From Acidimicrobiaceae bacterium (lineage in GTDB: Bacteria > Actinomycetota > Acidimicrobiia > Acidimicrobiales > RAAP-2): a DNA stretch of 35,031 bases. Under the pieces are notes generated by a model. That model was not told the origin of the DNA. It saw nothing but the letters and a program-made list of their open reading frames with translations, and did no database searches. A program made the translations under genes and the position numbers. This document shows positions 16,621-24,533 of this stretch, in pieces. The stretch lies in contig PMOQ01000023.1 in assembly GCA_003161255.1 (NCBI GenBank), positions 1 to 35,031 of the forward strand, given 5' to 3'. The stretch's first letter is position 1; every line of letters starts with the position of its first letter.

Positions 16621-17361
16621 TCAGGACGCCGGCTCGGCGTCCTGCGAATCGAGCTCGCTCACGTCGAAGGACCCGTCAATCACGCCGTTGGCGACGTCGA
16701 CAAGCATGAGGCGGCGATTCCGGGCGTGGTTCCGCAACGCGTAGAACGCCTCTTCCATGTTCAGGTGCTGACGCTCCGCGACTATTCCCTTGGCCTGCTC
16801 GATGACGATGCGACCGTTCAGGGCGAGGTGGAGCTGCTCGTTCAACACCTGCGCTTCGACGGCCGCCCGGTGCTGGAGGATCGCGATGGTGGCCACGTCA
16901 GCCAGGGCTTGCGCCGCCTCGACGTCGATCTCCTCCATCTCGTCGGGATCTTGGTGGAACAGGTTCAGAGCTCCGATGACGTTGCCGCGCAGCCGCATCG
17001 GCAACGCATGCACCGAGCGGAAGCCGGCCGCCATCGCCTCGGCGCTGAACCTGGGCCAACGACGCCTGGCCGTGGCCAGATCAACGTTGGCGACCGGCTG
17101 GCCCGTTTGGTAGCAGTCGAAGCACGGGCCCTGTTGTGACTGGAGCTCGAAGAGCTCCAGCACCCGCATGCCTTCGCTGGAGGAGGCCATGACCCGCAGG
17201 TTGCCGTCGATGCCAACCAGCATCAGCCCGGCGGCGGCGACTCCGAGCACCTCGACGCAACGAGTGGTGAGCAGGGTGAGCAGCTCCACCACGTCGAAAT
17301 CGGCCACAAGCGAGTCGGCCAGCTCCACGAAGGTCCTGGTGAGCACGGCTTCTCGTGGCAT
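16621..17361 (-). CDS. GAF-ANTAR RNA-binding regulator
   Basis: 246 residues. A GAF sensor domain (about 15-165) has the segments GPCFDCYQTGQPVANVDL and FRSVHALPMRLRGNVIGALNL. A C-terminal ANTAR domain (about 178-232) has LNGRIVIEQAKGIVAERQ and EAFYALRNHARNRR. Family knowledge: ANTAR proteins act as antiterminators by binding paired hairpins in nascent RNA, and actinobacteria often have several GAF-ANTAR proteins controlled by unknown ligands. The start is the ATG at 17361. A second GAF-ANTAR gene lies 120 bp upstream on the same strand. The last codons lie in a perfect 10-bp hairpin that may be its terminator. Confidence 0.93.
   Translation of the reverse strand: MPREAVLTRTFVELADSLVADFDVVELLTLLTTRCVEVLGVAAAGLMLVGIDGNLRVMASSSEGMRVLELFELQSQQGPCFDCYQTGQPVANVDLATARRRWPRFSAEAMAAGFRSVHALPMRLRGNVIGALNLFHQDPDEMEEIDVEAAQALADVATIAILQHRAAVEAQVLNEQLHLALNGRIVIEQAKGIVAERQHLNMEEAFYALRNHARNRRLMLVDVANGVIDGSFDVSELDSQDAEPAS
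16622..16644. terminator. Perfect 10-bp hairpin across the stop codon of the GAF-ANTAR gene
   Basis: CAGGACGCCG (16622-16631) and CGGCGTCCTG (16635-16644) form a perfect stem with a 3-nt loop. It lies between convergent transcripts and overlaps the last eight codons of the minus-strand gene. There is no long U-run on either strand, so its role as a bidirectional terminator is inferred from stability and position. Confidence 0.5.
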
Positions 17362-17481
17362 CGGGTTCTCCCCTCACTCGCCGAGGTCATGTCGACCCGG
17401 CCCTGGCGGCGGGAACGTGACCCGGCTCGTAGGGTACAACCGCCAGGAGTCAGGGCGTTGCTTATGCCAACCGGCGCCCCC

Positions 17482-18192
17482 TCAGTCGGCGGGGAGTCCG
17501 TCCAAACGAAGCGTCCTGGCCACGATCTCGTCGGCGACCTCGGCCAGCGGGCGGTCATTGGCGAACGCGTACGCCCGCAGCTGGATCAGGGCCCGGGCGA
17601 TGCTGATGTCGAGCTGAGCGGCGGTCATGCCCGAGGCCTGGTGCACCACGAACCGGAACTCACCACCAGCTTCAAGCTCCTCGGCCAGCGTCCCCGGCGG
17701 CGCATTGGCCTGGAGGAGCAGGACGGCGTGGGCGGCGACATCGGCCATGACCAGGGCGTCGGCATGCTGATCGTCGGTCAGCCCTCCGGGGCGATCGCAA
17801 TACAGGTTCAACGAACCCAGGCGAACCGCGCCGACATGGAGGGGGAAGCTGAAGACCGCCTCCGCACCCACCTCGAGCGCAGCCGGGGTGAAGGCGAGCC
17901 ACCGCGGCCTCGACGCGCGCGCAAGGTGGGGCTCCACGACCGGCCGGTCCTGGGCGTACGCGTCGACGCTCGGGCCCTCCCCCAGCGTGAACTGAAGCTC
18001 CTCGATGCGCGCGCTCGTCTCATCGGTGGTGCAAATCGAGCCTCGAGGGACATCTTCGGACATCAGCATGATGCCCGCGCCGCTCATGCCGGTCGCCTCG
18101 GCGGAGACCTCGCAGAGTCGGCTCGTCTGAATGTCGGTTCCGTGGCCCACGAGGAGACCGAGGAGGCGCAAACGTCGTTCGCGCTCGGGCAC
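17482..18192 (-). CDS. GAF-ANTAR RNA-binding regulator (second copy, divergent)
   Basis: 236 residues from the chosen GTG at 18192, which has AGGGGG about 7 nt upstream; a frame extension to 18279 is Arg-rich and unlikely. The GAF-like domain (about 10-160) includes ATGMSGAGIML and LGEGPSVDAYAQDRPV, a pattern typical of actinobacterial GAF-ANTAR proteins, and FSFPLHVGAVRLGSLNLYCD. The ANTAR domain (about 175-230) shows VVHQASGMTAAQLDIS and ALIQLRAYAFANDR. It differs greatly in sequence from the downstream GAF-ANTAR protein, so the pair is not a recent duplication. It lies head-to-head with cobB across a 422-bp gap. Its RNA targets are unknown. Confidence 0.9.
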   Translation of the reverse strand: MPERERRLRLLGLLVGHGTDIQTSRLCEVSAEATGMSGAGIMLMSEDVPRGSICTTDETSARIEELQFTLGEGPSVDAYAQDRPVVEPHLARASRPRWLAFTPAALEVGAEAVFSFPLHVGAVRLGSLNLYCDRPGGLTDDQHADALVMADVAAHAVLLLQANAPPGTLAEELEAGGEFRFVVHQASGMTAAQLDISIARALIQLRAYAFANDRPLAEVADEIVARTLRLDGLPAD

Positions 18193-18314
18193 TACGGACC
18201 CCCTGGATGAGCCGGGCGGGCCACGCCTCCGCCTGGCCCCGCGTCGAGCGAATCGTCCCGCCGGCTGGGTGGATGGCATCCCCCGATATCGAGGAGATCG
18301 CTACCCGGAATGTT

Positions 18315-18341
18315 CATACGTGACGTCTCGTCGATCGTATG
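18315..18341. promoter_or_regulatory. Inverted repeat CATACG-N15-CGTATG
   Basis: CATACG (18315-18320) and CGTATG (18336-18341) are perfect inverted arms. The outer flanks TTC and GAA extend the symmetry with one extra base on the right. It lies in the divergent gap, about 125 bp before the GAF-ANTAR start, and could bind a dimeric regulator. Function is not shown. Confidence 0.3.
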
Positions 18342-18454
18342 GAAGGGATGAGACGGGAGGGGCCAAGGTTCTGCCAAGTGCATCGAGAGGTCGCAATCGC
18401 ACGAGCGGGAGCTCGAATCGCTTGGGGGACGTTGACAGGCGCCACTCCTCGACC

Positions 18455-18483
18455 GGTTGCCCAGGACCATACACTTGGCAACC
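18455..18483. promoter_or_regulatory. Inverted repeat GGTTGCC-N15-GGCAACC upstream of cobB
   Basis: Perfect 7-bp arms at 18455-18461 and 18477-18483 flank a spacer that contains TACACT (18470-18475), a possible -10 element. It lies about 130 bp before the cobB start and could be an operator or a leader hairpin. Confidence 0.3.
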
Positions 18484-18614
18484 AGCACCCGCCCGGGTGG
18501 TTTCCCTCGCTAGTAACGGCAGGCCCTCGGCATCATGACGAGCTCATTCGTTCGTTCGTCCAACTCGACCGCCAGGTTCAGGACCATCTGGGCCCGCCGG
18601 CGACCAGGCCGAAG

Positions 18615-19979
18615 ATGACGCTCGGTCCGAGGCTGGTCATCGCAGGCACGCATTCGGGGGTCGGGAAGACGACGGTCGCCGCCGGTCTGATGGCGGCCCT
18701 GCGGATCCGAGGGCTCACCGTCGGGTCGGCCAAGGTCGGACCCGACTTCATCGATCCCGGCTACCACCAGCTGGCGACCGGACGGGTCGGGCGCAACCTC
18801 GACAGTTTCCTGTGCGGTCCCGACGCGATGCGACCGATCGCGGCCAAGGCCGCCGCGGGGGCCGACCTCGTCGTGATCGAGGGCGTGATGGGTCTGTTCG
18901 ACGGTCTCGGATCGACGTCGACCGCCAGCACCGCCGAAATCGCGTCGCTGCTCGAGGCCCCGGTCATCCTGGTCGTCGACGCGTCCTCCATGAGCTCGTC
19001 TGTCCGTGCGCTCGTCGACGGGTACCACCGCCACCTCGAGCACAACTTCTCGAGCGGCCTCGCCGGCGTGATCCTCAACCGGGTCGGGAGCGACACCCAT
19101 GAAGCCCTGCTGAAAGAGGCGCTGGTCGATCATCCCGTCCCCGTCTTCGGCGTGCTTCGGCGGGACACGGCTCTGGTGTGGCGGGACCGCCACCTCGGCC
19201 TTGTCCCGGTGGTCGAAGACCCGACCGGCGTGGAGGCGTCCCTCAGGCGGCTGGCCATCGCGGTCGGCGCCGGCCTGGATCTCGTGGCCCTCGAGTCGGT
19301 GGCCCGGAGCGCACCGGTGTTGCGGACCGCGCCCCTGCCGGCGGCCCGGCGAACCCACGGCCCGCCCGTCCGCATCGCCGTGATGACCGGCCCCGCATTC
19401 GGTTTCAGCTACCCCGACAACCTCGAGCGCCTCGAGGAGTCCGGAGCCGAGCTCTTGGAGGTGGACCCGATGCGGGACGCCGCGCTGCCCGAGGGGACCC
19501 AGGGGCTCTATGCCTGCGGTGGCTTCCCCGAGATCTTCGCCGCCGAGCTGAGCGCCAACGAGACCCTCATGGCCGACGTCAAGGCCAAGCTTGCCTCGGG
19601 CATGCCGGCGTGGGCCGAGTGCGGCGGGCTGCTCTGGCTGGCCCGCTCACTCGACGGGCACCGCCTGTGCGGCGTCGTTGCCGCGGATGCGACGCTCGGC
19701 ACCAGCGTCACCGTCGGCTACCGGACTGCGGTGGTCAAAAGAGCCTCACCGATCGCCCCGGTCGGTGCGGTCCTGCGCGGCCACGAGCACCACTATTCGA
19801 CGCTGCATCCGGAGGGGACGGCATTCGAGCTGGCCGGACGGGCCGGCACCAGGCTCGAGGGCTGGGCCTCACCCACCCTCATCGCGACCTACCTGCACCA
19901 GCACCTGGGCGGCGACCCGGCGCCCGCCGAACGATTCGTCGCCTGCGCCGCACCGGCGAACTCCGCGCCCCCACCCTGA
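18615..19979 (+). CDS. cobB: Cobyrinate a,c-diamide synthase CobB (CbiA)
   Basis: 454 residues from the ATG at 18615, chosen because family members begin just before the P-loop; upstream frame to 18339 lacks similarity. It amidates the a and c carboxylates of (hydrogeno)cobyrinic acid using glutamine and ATP, the step before CobN. The P-loop is VIAGTHSGVGKTTVAAGL, followed by KVGPDFIDPGYH and VIEGVMGLFDG. The C-terminal glutamine amidotransferase domain has FSYPDNLERLEESGAELLEV, ACGGFPEIFAAELSAN, the nucleophile Cys in WAECGGLLWL (near 335) and the His block GHEHHYST. The gene stands alone 7 kb from the main operon. The Shine-Dalgarno is weak. Confidence 0.95.
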   Translation: MTLGPRLVIAGTHSGVGKTTVAAGLMAALRIRGLTVGSAKVGPDFIDPGYHQLATGRVGRNLDSFLCGPDAMRPIAAKAAAGADLVVIEGVMGLFDGLGSTSTASTAEIASLLEAPVILVVDASSMSSSVRALVDGYHRHLEHNFSSGLAGVILNRVGSDTHEALLKEALVDHPVPVFGVLRRDTALVWRDRHLGLVPVVEDPTGVEASLRRLAIAVGAGLDLVALESVARSAPVLRTAPLPAARRTHGPPVRIAVMTGPAFGFSYPDNLERLEESGAELLEVDPMRDAALPEGTQGLYACGGFPEIFAAELSANETLMADVKAKLASGMPAWAECGGLLWLARSLDGHRLCGVVAADATLGTSVTVGYRTAVVKRASPIAPVGAVLRGHEHHYSTLHPEGTAFELAGRAGTRLEGWASPTLIATYLHQHLGGDPAPAERFVACAAPANSAPPP

Positions 19980-20069
19980 CCAGCTCGATCGTTTCGTCAG
20001 CGCACACCCGATCGCGAAGCTTCTCATCCGGGTGCCAATGCTCCCGGAACGACCGCTGGACAAAACCGA

Positions 20070-20741
20070 TCAGACGGCGGCGAGCTCTCGCTCGTCGAGG
20101 AATCGCCACCACGCGTCCGCCGAGCGTCGAGCGGCGTCCCGGATCAGCTCGGGGCACCCGAGCTCACGCAGCGCGTCGATGGTCCATTGCGCGTGATCGG
20201 CTTCGATCGAGGCGTGCACATCCCAGAATTCTCTTCCGGCCTCGCTTACCCGGTAGTGGTCGCGGAGTCCGGCCGACTTGGTGGCGGCGATTTCGCTCGC
20301 CTGGATCTCGTAGGCGGCGATGACCGCCAACGCCTCGGCCTGCTCGCCGGTCGCGGCGTCTCGGTAGAGGGACACGAGCTCGGTCACCGCCGGCCCCGCC
20401 GGCTCGGCTCTGGCCCCGACGGCGTGCTCGAAGGCCGAGAACAGCTCGAGGTGCGAGACGGGCGGGCCGAGCTCGTCGGCGAGATTGGAGAGGACGAACT
20501 GCCGGGCCCCGCCTTCGGGCAGCCCCTTGGCGACGGTGTCCAGAGCGACCGGCAGGTACTCCTCGAAGAACCGGTACTGGCTCGCATAGCTGGCCAGCTC
20601 GCCGTCGGCCAGACCGCCCGCCTCCCAGCGGCGGTAGAAGGGATGGTCGAGGAGGCGACGGCCCTCGAGCGCCTCGGCAAGGAGACCGGCGACCTCGGAT
20701 CCACTCATTGCTCTCTCGCCCACATCACGCGTTGGCTTCAT
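20070..20741 (-). CDS. CADD-type heme-oxygenase-fold di-metal enzyme, candidate self-sacrificing 4-aminobenzoate synthase
   Basis: 223 residues (ATG at 20741 after AAAGGA; an ATG at 20708 after GAGAG would give 212). It aligns along its length with Chlamydia CADD as I recall that sequence: HPFYRRWEAG, YASQYRFFEEYLP, NLADELG followed by SHLELF, AYEIQASEIAATKSAGL, and VHASIEADHAQW. Candidate metal ligands are Glu90, His97, Glu145, His176, Glu180 and His183; Chlamydia has Asp at the position of Glu180. Tyr36 and Lys155 match CADD Tyr27 and Lys152, which are reported to be consumed to form 4-aminobenzoate. It follows livF by 98 bp on the same strand. A PqqC/TenA-like role is the alternative. Confidence 0.8.
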   Translation of the reverse strand: MKPTRDVGERAMSGSEVAGLLAEALEGRRLLDHPFYRRWEAGGLADGELASYASQYRFFEEYLPVALDTVAKGLPEGGARQFVLSNLADELGPPVSHLELFSAFEHAVGARAEPAGPAVTELVSLYRDAATGEQAEALAVIAAYEIQASEIAATKSAGLRDHYRVSEAGREFWDVHASIEADHAQWTIDALRELGCPELIRDAARRSADAWWRFLDERELAAV

Positions 20742-20839
20742 GGCTGGGGTCCTTTCGCCGCGATCGACTGGAGCTGTTTCTTCCTACCAGGTTCGGGCCG
20801 GCGCCAAGGACCTCGCTGTGATCGGCCCGGAACGGACCC

Positions 20840-21595
20840 TCAGATTGCGATGGGGCCGCCGAGATAGGACCGTTCGATCTCCTCGATGTGGAGCCGGCCC
20901 GAGGAGGCGGTGTCCTCGAACACACAGACTCCCCGATCGAGGACGTAGACGCGGTCGGCCCACTGGAGCGCCTCTCTCACGTGTTGCTCGACGAGCAGCA
21001 CGCCGGTCCCGAGATCGTCGGCGGCCCGACGGACGGCCTCGAGGAGGCGGTGCACCAGGGTCGGGGCCAGTCCGAGCGACAGTTCGTCCGCCAGGAGCAC
21101 CCGCGGCCGGCCGGCCAGCGCCCTAGCCAGGGTGAGCATTTGCTGCTGGCCCCCCGAGAGGAGGCCGGCCTTGCGATCGAGATGCGGTTCGAGCTCGGGG
21201 AACAGCGAGACGGCCGCACCCGGGTCGCCCGGGCCGAGACGCAGGTTCTCCGACGCGCTCAGGCCCATGAACACGGACTTCTCCTCGGTCACGAGCGACA
21301 GGCCGTCTCGGGCCCGCCGGTCCAGCGGGCCCGTGGCCGGCTCCCCGAGCCACCGGACCTCCCCGCCGAGCGGCTCGAGCTCCCCGCACAGCGTGAGGAT
21401 GGTGGTCGTCTTCCCGGACCCGTTTGCGCCGAGCAGGGCCACGATCTCACCGGCGCCCACCTTCAGGTTGAGGTTGCGAACGGCGGCCAGGCTTCCGTAG
21501 CCGGCCGAGAGATCGACCGCCTCGAGGAGCGCTGACCCCGCGCTCGGGATCGCCGAACCGGTCAACGTCTCGTCCTTCCCTGCCGACCCCACCAC
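20840..21595 (-). CDS. livF: Branched-chain amino acid-type ABC transporter ATPase LivF
   Basis: 251 residues. Walker A GANGSGKTT (about residues 55-63), the ABC signature LSGGQQQM and Walker B VLLADELSLGLAP are intact. The C-terminal ADRVYVLDRGVCVFEDTA and IEEIERSYLGG are typical of LivF rather than LivG. It pairs with the LivG domain of the fused protein encoded 19 bp upstream on the same strand. The start is a GTG at 21595, with GGAGGA immediately before it. Substrate is inferred from family only; LivFGHM systems also import amides, urea or short-chain acids. Confidence 0.92.
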   Translation of the reverse strand: MVGSAGKDETLTGSAIPSAGSALLEAVDLSAGYGSLAAVRNLNLKVGAGEIVALLGANGSGKTTTILTLCGELEPLGGEVRWLGEPATGPLDRRARDGLSLVTEEKSVFMGLSASENLRLGPGDPGAAVSLFPELEPHLDRKAGLLSGGQQQMLTLARALAGRPRVLLADELSLGLAPTLVHRLLEAVRRAADDLGTGVLLVEQHVREALQWADRVYVLDRGVCVFEDTASSGRLHIEEIERSYLGGPIAI

Positions 21596-21614
21596 TCCTC
21601 CACGGCTCGTCCCA

Positions 21615-24377
21615 TCAGATCGGGGTGGACTCGGTCACTTCTTCGACCGACCGGCGGCCGATCCGTCGGTCCCGTGCCGCGTCTGGGATGCCGAGGTACG
21701 CGGTGATGACGGCCTCGCTGGTGCGCACCTCCTCGGGTGAACCTTGCGCGATGACCTGCCCGAAGTCGAGGGCGGTGATCCGGTCACAGACGCTCATCAC
21801 GAGGCGCATGTCGTGCTCCACCAGCAGGATCCCGAGGTTCGAGCGCTCGGCGAGGTGGCGCAGCAGGTCGGCCAGCTCCGCCGACTCGCGTTGGTCCAGC
21901 CCGGCGGCCGGCTCGTCGAGCAGGACGATCTTCGGCGCGGCGGCGATGGCCCGCACGATGCCGACGAGGCGGCGGCGGCCGAACGGGAGCTCGCCCGGGT
22001 GCTTCGTCAGGTCCCCGGCCAGCCCGAACTCCTTGATGGCGGAGATTGCCGATGCCGGGAGCTCCTTGCGGAGCGGCCACACCAGGTCCGAGACGTAGGC
22101 CCACGCCGGTGGGCTCTCGGCGGCCACGCCGATGTTCTCCTCGACGGTGAGGTCATCGAACAGCTCGAGGGACTGGAACGACCGGGCCAGCCCGGTCCGG
22201 GCCCGCTGGGTCGGGCCGAGGCCGTCCAGCCGCCGGCCGTCCACCGAGATGTGCCCGTCGTAACGCCTGGTGATCCCGGTCACCGCGTCGATGAGCGTCG
22301 TTTTGCCGGCGCCGTTCGGGCCGATGAGGCCGACGACCTCTCCGGATCGCACCGAGAACGACACGTCATCGAGGGCCACCACGCCACCGAAGCGCACCGT
22401 CAGGCCCTCGATCGACAGTTCGTGGCGGTCGCGGGCCACCGCCTCCATCGACAGGGCATCGGCCCGGGCATTGAAGCTGGCCAGCGACGCGGCGGCGGCC
22501 TTGTGTTGCGCGTCTGCGTGCTTCCTCGCCCTCGTGGCCCGGCGCCGTCCGGCGATCACCGAGACGACGCCGTCGGGCCACGTCACGATCACCAGGATCG
22601 TGGCAAGCCCGGCTATGGGCGCGATCCAGTTCTGCACGCTGACGCCGAGGAACGAGAAGAGGTAGGCCGATAGCCCGCCGGCGACGACGAGGCCACCGAT
22701 CAGGGATCCACCGACGAAACCGATGCCGCCGATCACGATCGTCGACAAGAGCGTGATGCCGGTGATGACGTCCCAGCCACTGGTCCAGGTCACGCCGGAG
22801 GCCTGGTAGACGATGAGCACGCCGCCGACGGTGGCCAGCACGCCCGCCACCGAGAAGGCATAGAGCTTGGTCTGGGCGACGTTGATGCCGAGCGTCGCCG
22901 CCGCCCGCTCGTTGCCGCGCACGGCCACCAGCCGTCTGCCCACCCGGCCCCGTCGCAAATTGCACACGGCCAATCCACACAGCGCGAAAAGAACGAGACC
23001 GAGCACGGCGTATCGCTGCGGATGGACCTCTGCATTCAGGTCGAGACCGAACAGGGTCGGGGTCTGCACGGTCGTCCCGGCGACGCCCCCGGTGAACGTA
23101 CTGTTGGCGAAGATCACCTGCTCGACGATGACCCCGAAGCCGAGGGTCACGATGGCCAGGTTGACCCCCCGGGCCCGCAGCGCCGGCAACCCGATGATGA
23201 CGCCGATCGGGATCACCCCGATCATGCCGACGATCAGGGCCTCCCAGAAGTTGAGCCCGATGGCCTGGCCCACTCGAGCGGCGATGAAGGCCCCGATGCC
23301 GGCGATGCCGAGCTGGGCCAGCGAGAGCTGGCCGGCGTACCCGGTCACGACCACCGATGACAACAAGATGATGGCGGCCGTGATGGTCTCGATGAGCGCC
23401 GCCGAGGCGCCGTTCGAGAGGAGTAGGCACAGCGCCACGCCGCCGGCGAATCCCGGCACGGCGAAGCGCCACGGGATGTTCCCGGACCCGACCTTGGGCA
23501 GCCGCAGGGCCACGTAGCTGCGGGACGGGAGGGACGTTCCCTTGAGCACCAGCACGAGGATCACGATGAAGAACGGCACCACCTCGGGCCAACCCGGGGT
23601 GGTGACCGAACGCTGCACCTCTGCCTCGCCCACCCCCACCACGAGCCCGCCGAGGAACGTGAGCGAGAACGAGGAGAAGCCGCCGAGGAGCGCCGAGGCC
23701 AGCATCGGGACGAGCAGGAGCCCGACCGACTCCACCGACAGCCCCACGATCGGGGCGACCAGGATCCCGCCCAGCCCGGCCAGGGCCGCGCCGGCCGCCC
23801 AGTTCCAGGTGGCCAGCCGGTCCGGCGAGTGGCCGAGCGCGGCCATCGAACGACCGTTCTCGGCCGAGGCGCTCGTCTTCAGGCCGAACGCGCTGTAGCG
23901 GTAGAAGGCCCACAGGGCGGTCGACAGCACCGCCGCGATGAGCAGCATGAACAGGTAGTACGCGCCGATCCTCTGGCCAAAGATGTGCTCGGGCGGGTTC
24001 GGCAGTGGGAAGTGGGGGAAGGCCTGATCGGACTGGAACTTGACGATGAAGGCGCCCTGGATGAGGGCGAGCAGGGCCAGGGTCGCGATGACCCGGGTCA
24101 GCTGGGCGGCGTTCTTCAGCCGCCGCATGATCAGGACGTGGGTCGCCGCCCCTGCCGCGGCGGCCGCCAGCATCCCGATGGCGATCGCCGGGACCTCGGG
24201 TATCCCGGACTCCTGGAGCTCGAAGAATGTGTAGGCACCAATGAGGGCGAACCCCCCGTTGGCGAAGTTGACCACCCCTGAGCCGCGGTGGATGAGGACG
24301 AGACCCTGGGCGGCGAGGACGTAGACGGCACCGGTCCCGGCGCCCAGAAGAAAAAACAGGAAGATCGAAGCAACCAC
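21615..24377 (-). CDS. Fused LivH-LivM-LivG ABC transporter (two permeases and an ATPase in one chain)
   Basis: 920 residues. Residues 1 to about 295 are a LivH permease (GLVLIHRGSGVVNFANGGFA). About 310-605 are a LivM permease (GYAGQLSLAQLGIAGIGAF, GINVAQTKLYAFSVAG, STIVIGGIGFVGG). After a short basic linker, about 655-905 are a LivG ATPase with Walker A GPNGAGKTT, ELPFGRRRLVGIVRA in the signature region and VLLDEPAAGLDQ. The signature departs from the usual LSYGQQR. The start is a GTG at 24377 after GGGGA. With LivF it gives a complete membrane core; a periplasmic or lipid-anchored binding protein is not in the window. Such full fusions are known in actinobacteria. Confidence 0.92.
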   Translation of the reverse strand: MVASIFLFFLLGAGTGAVYVLAAQGLVLIHRGSGVVNFANGGFALIGAYTFFELQESGIPEVPAIAIGMLAAAAAGAATHVLIMRRLKNAAQLTRVIATLALLALIQGAFIVKFQSDQAFPHFPLPNPPEHIFGQRIGAYYLFMLLIAAVLSTALWAFYRYSAFGLKTSASAENGRSMAALGHSPDRLATWNWAAGAALAGLGGILVAPIVGLSVESVGLLLVPMLASALLGGFSSFSLTFLGGLVVGVGEAEVQRSVTTPGWPEVVPFFIVILVLVLKGTSLPSRSYVALRLPKVGSGNIPWRFAVPGFAGGVALCLLLSNGASAALIETITAAIILLSSVVVTGYAGQLSLAQLGIAGIGAFIAARVGQAIGLNFWEALIVGMIGVIPIGVIIGLPALRARGVNLAIVTLGFGVIVEQVIFANSTFTGGVAGTTVQTPTLFGLDLNAEVHPQRYAVLGLVLFALCGLAVCNLRRGRVGRRLVAVRGNERAAATLGINVAQTKLYAFSVAGVLATVGGVLIVYQASGVTWTSGWDVITGITLLSTIVIGGIGFVGGSLIGGLVVAGGLSAYLFSFLGVSVQNWIAPIAGLATILVIVTWPDGVVSVIAGRRRATRARKHADAQHKAAAASLASFNARADALSMEAVARDRHELSIEGLTVRFGGVVALDDVSFSVRSGEVVGLIGPNGAGKTTLIDAVTGITRRYDGHISVDGRRLDGLGPTQRARTGLARSFQSLELFDDLTVEENIGVAAESPPAWAYVSDLVWPLRKELPASAISAIKEFGLAGDLTKHPGELPFGRRRLVGIVRAIAAAPKIVLLDEPAAGLDQRESAELADLLRHLAERSNLGILLVEHDMRLVMSVCDRITALDFGQVIAQGSPEEVRTSEAVITAYLGIPDAARDRRIGRRSVEEVTESTPI

Positions 24378-24533
24378 GAATCCCCAGCATGGTCCGCGCC
24401 CGCAACCCCGTCAGCGATCCCATGTTGCCGAAGGGCCCGGCCGACCGAGACAAGGGACCCAGGTCTGGGCCAGATCACCCAACGGTGACAGCACGGGTAC
24501 CGGGTCGGCTCCAGACGACCAGAATGGAGCTGC

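Larger units (their letters stand above)
18193..18614. other. 422-bp divergent gap between the GAF-ANTAR gene and cobB
   Basis: No gene is supported. The cobB frame is open back to 18339, but that part is not cobB-like. Two inverted repeats occur (18315-18341 and 18455-18483) and may be operators. No cobalamin riboswitch motifs (B12 box or GCCACUG-like core) are visible on either strand, so cobB seems not to share the operon's control. A TTGACA at 18432-18437 has no matching -10 box. Confidence 0.5.

Noticed and set aside
18432-18475. TTGACA plus TACACT as a cobB promoter
   Set aside because: The spacing of 32 bp is far from 16-18 bp.
18339-18614. Longer cobB start
   Set aside because: The extra 92 residues lack similarity to CobB, and the family begins just before the P-loop at the ATG at 18615.
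24378-24533. Methionine or cobalamin riboswitch upstream of the MetE-like gene
   Set aside because: No B12 box, SAM aptamer motif or comparable structure is present in the 156-bp gap.
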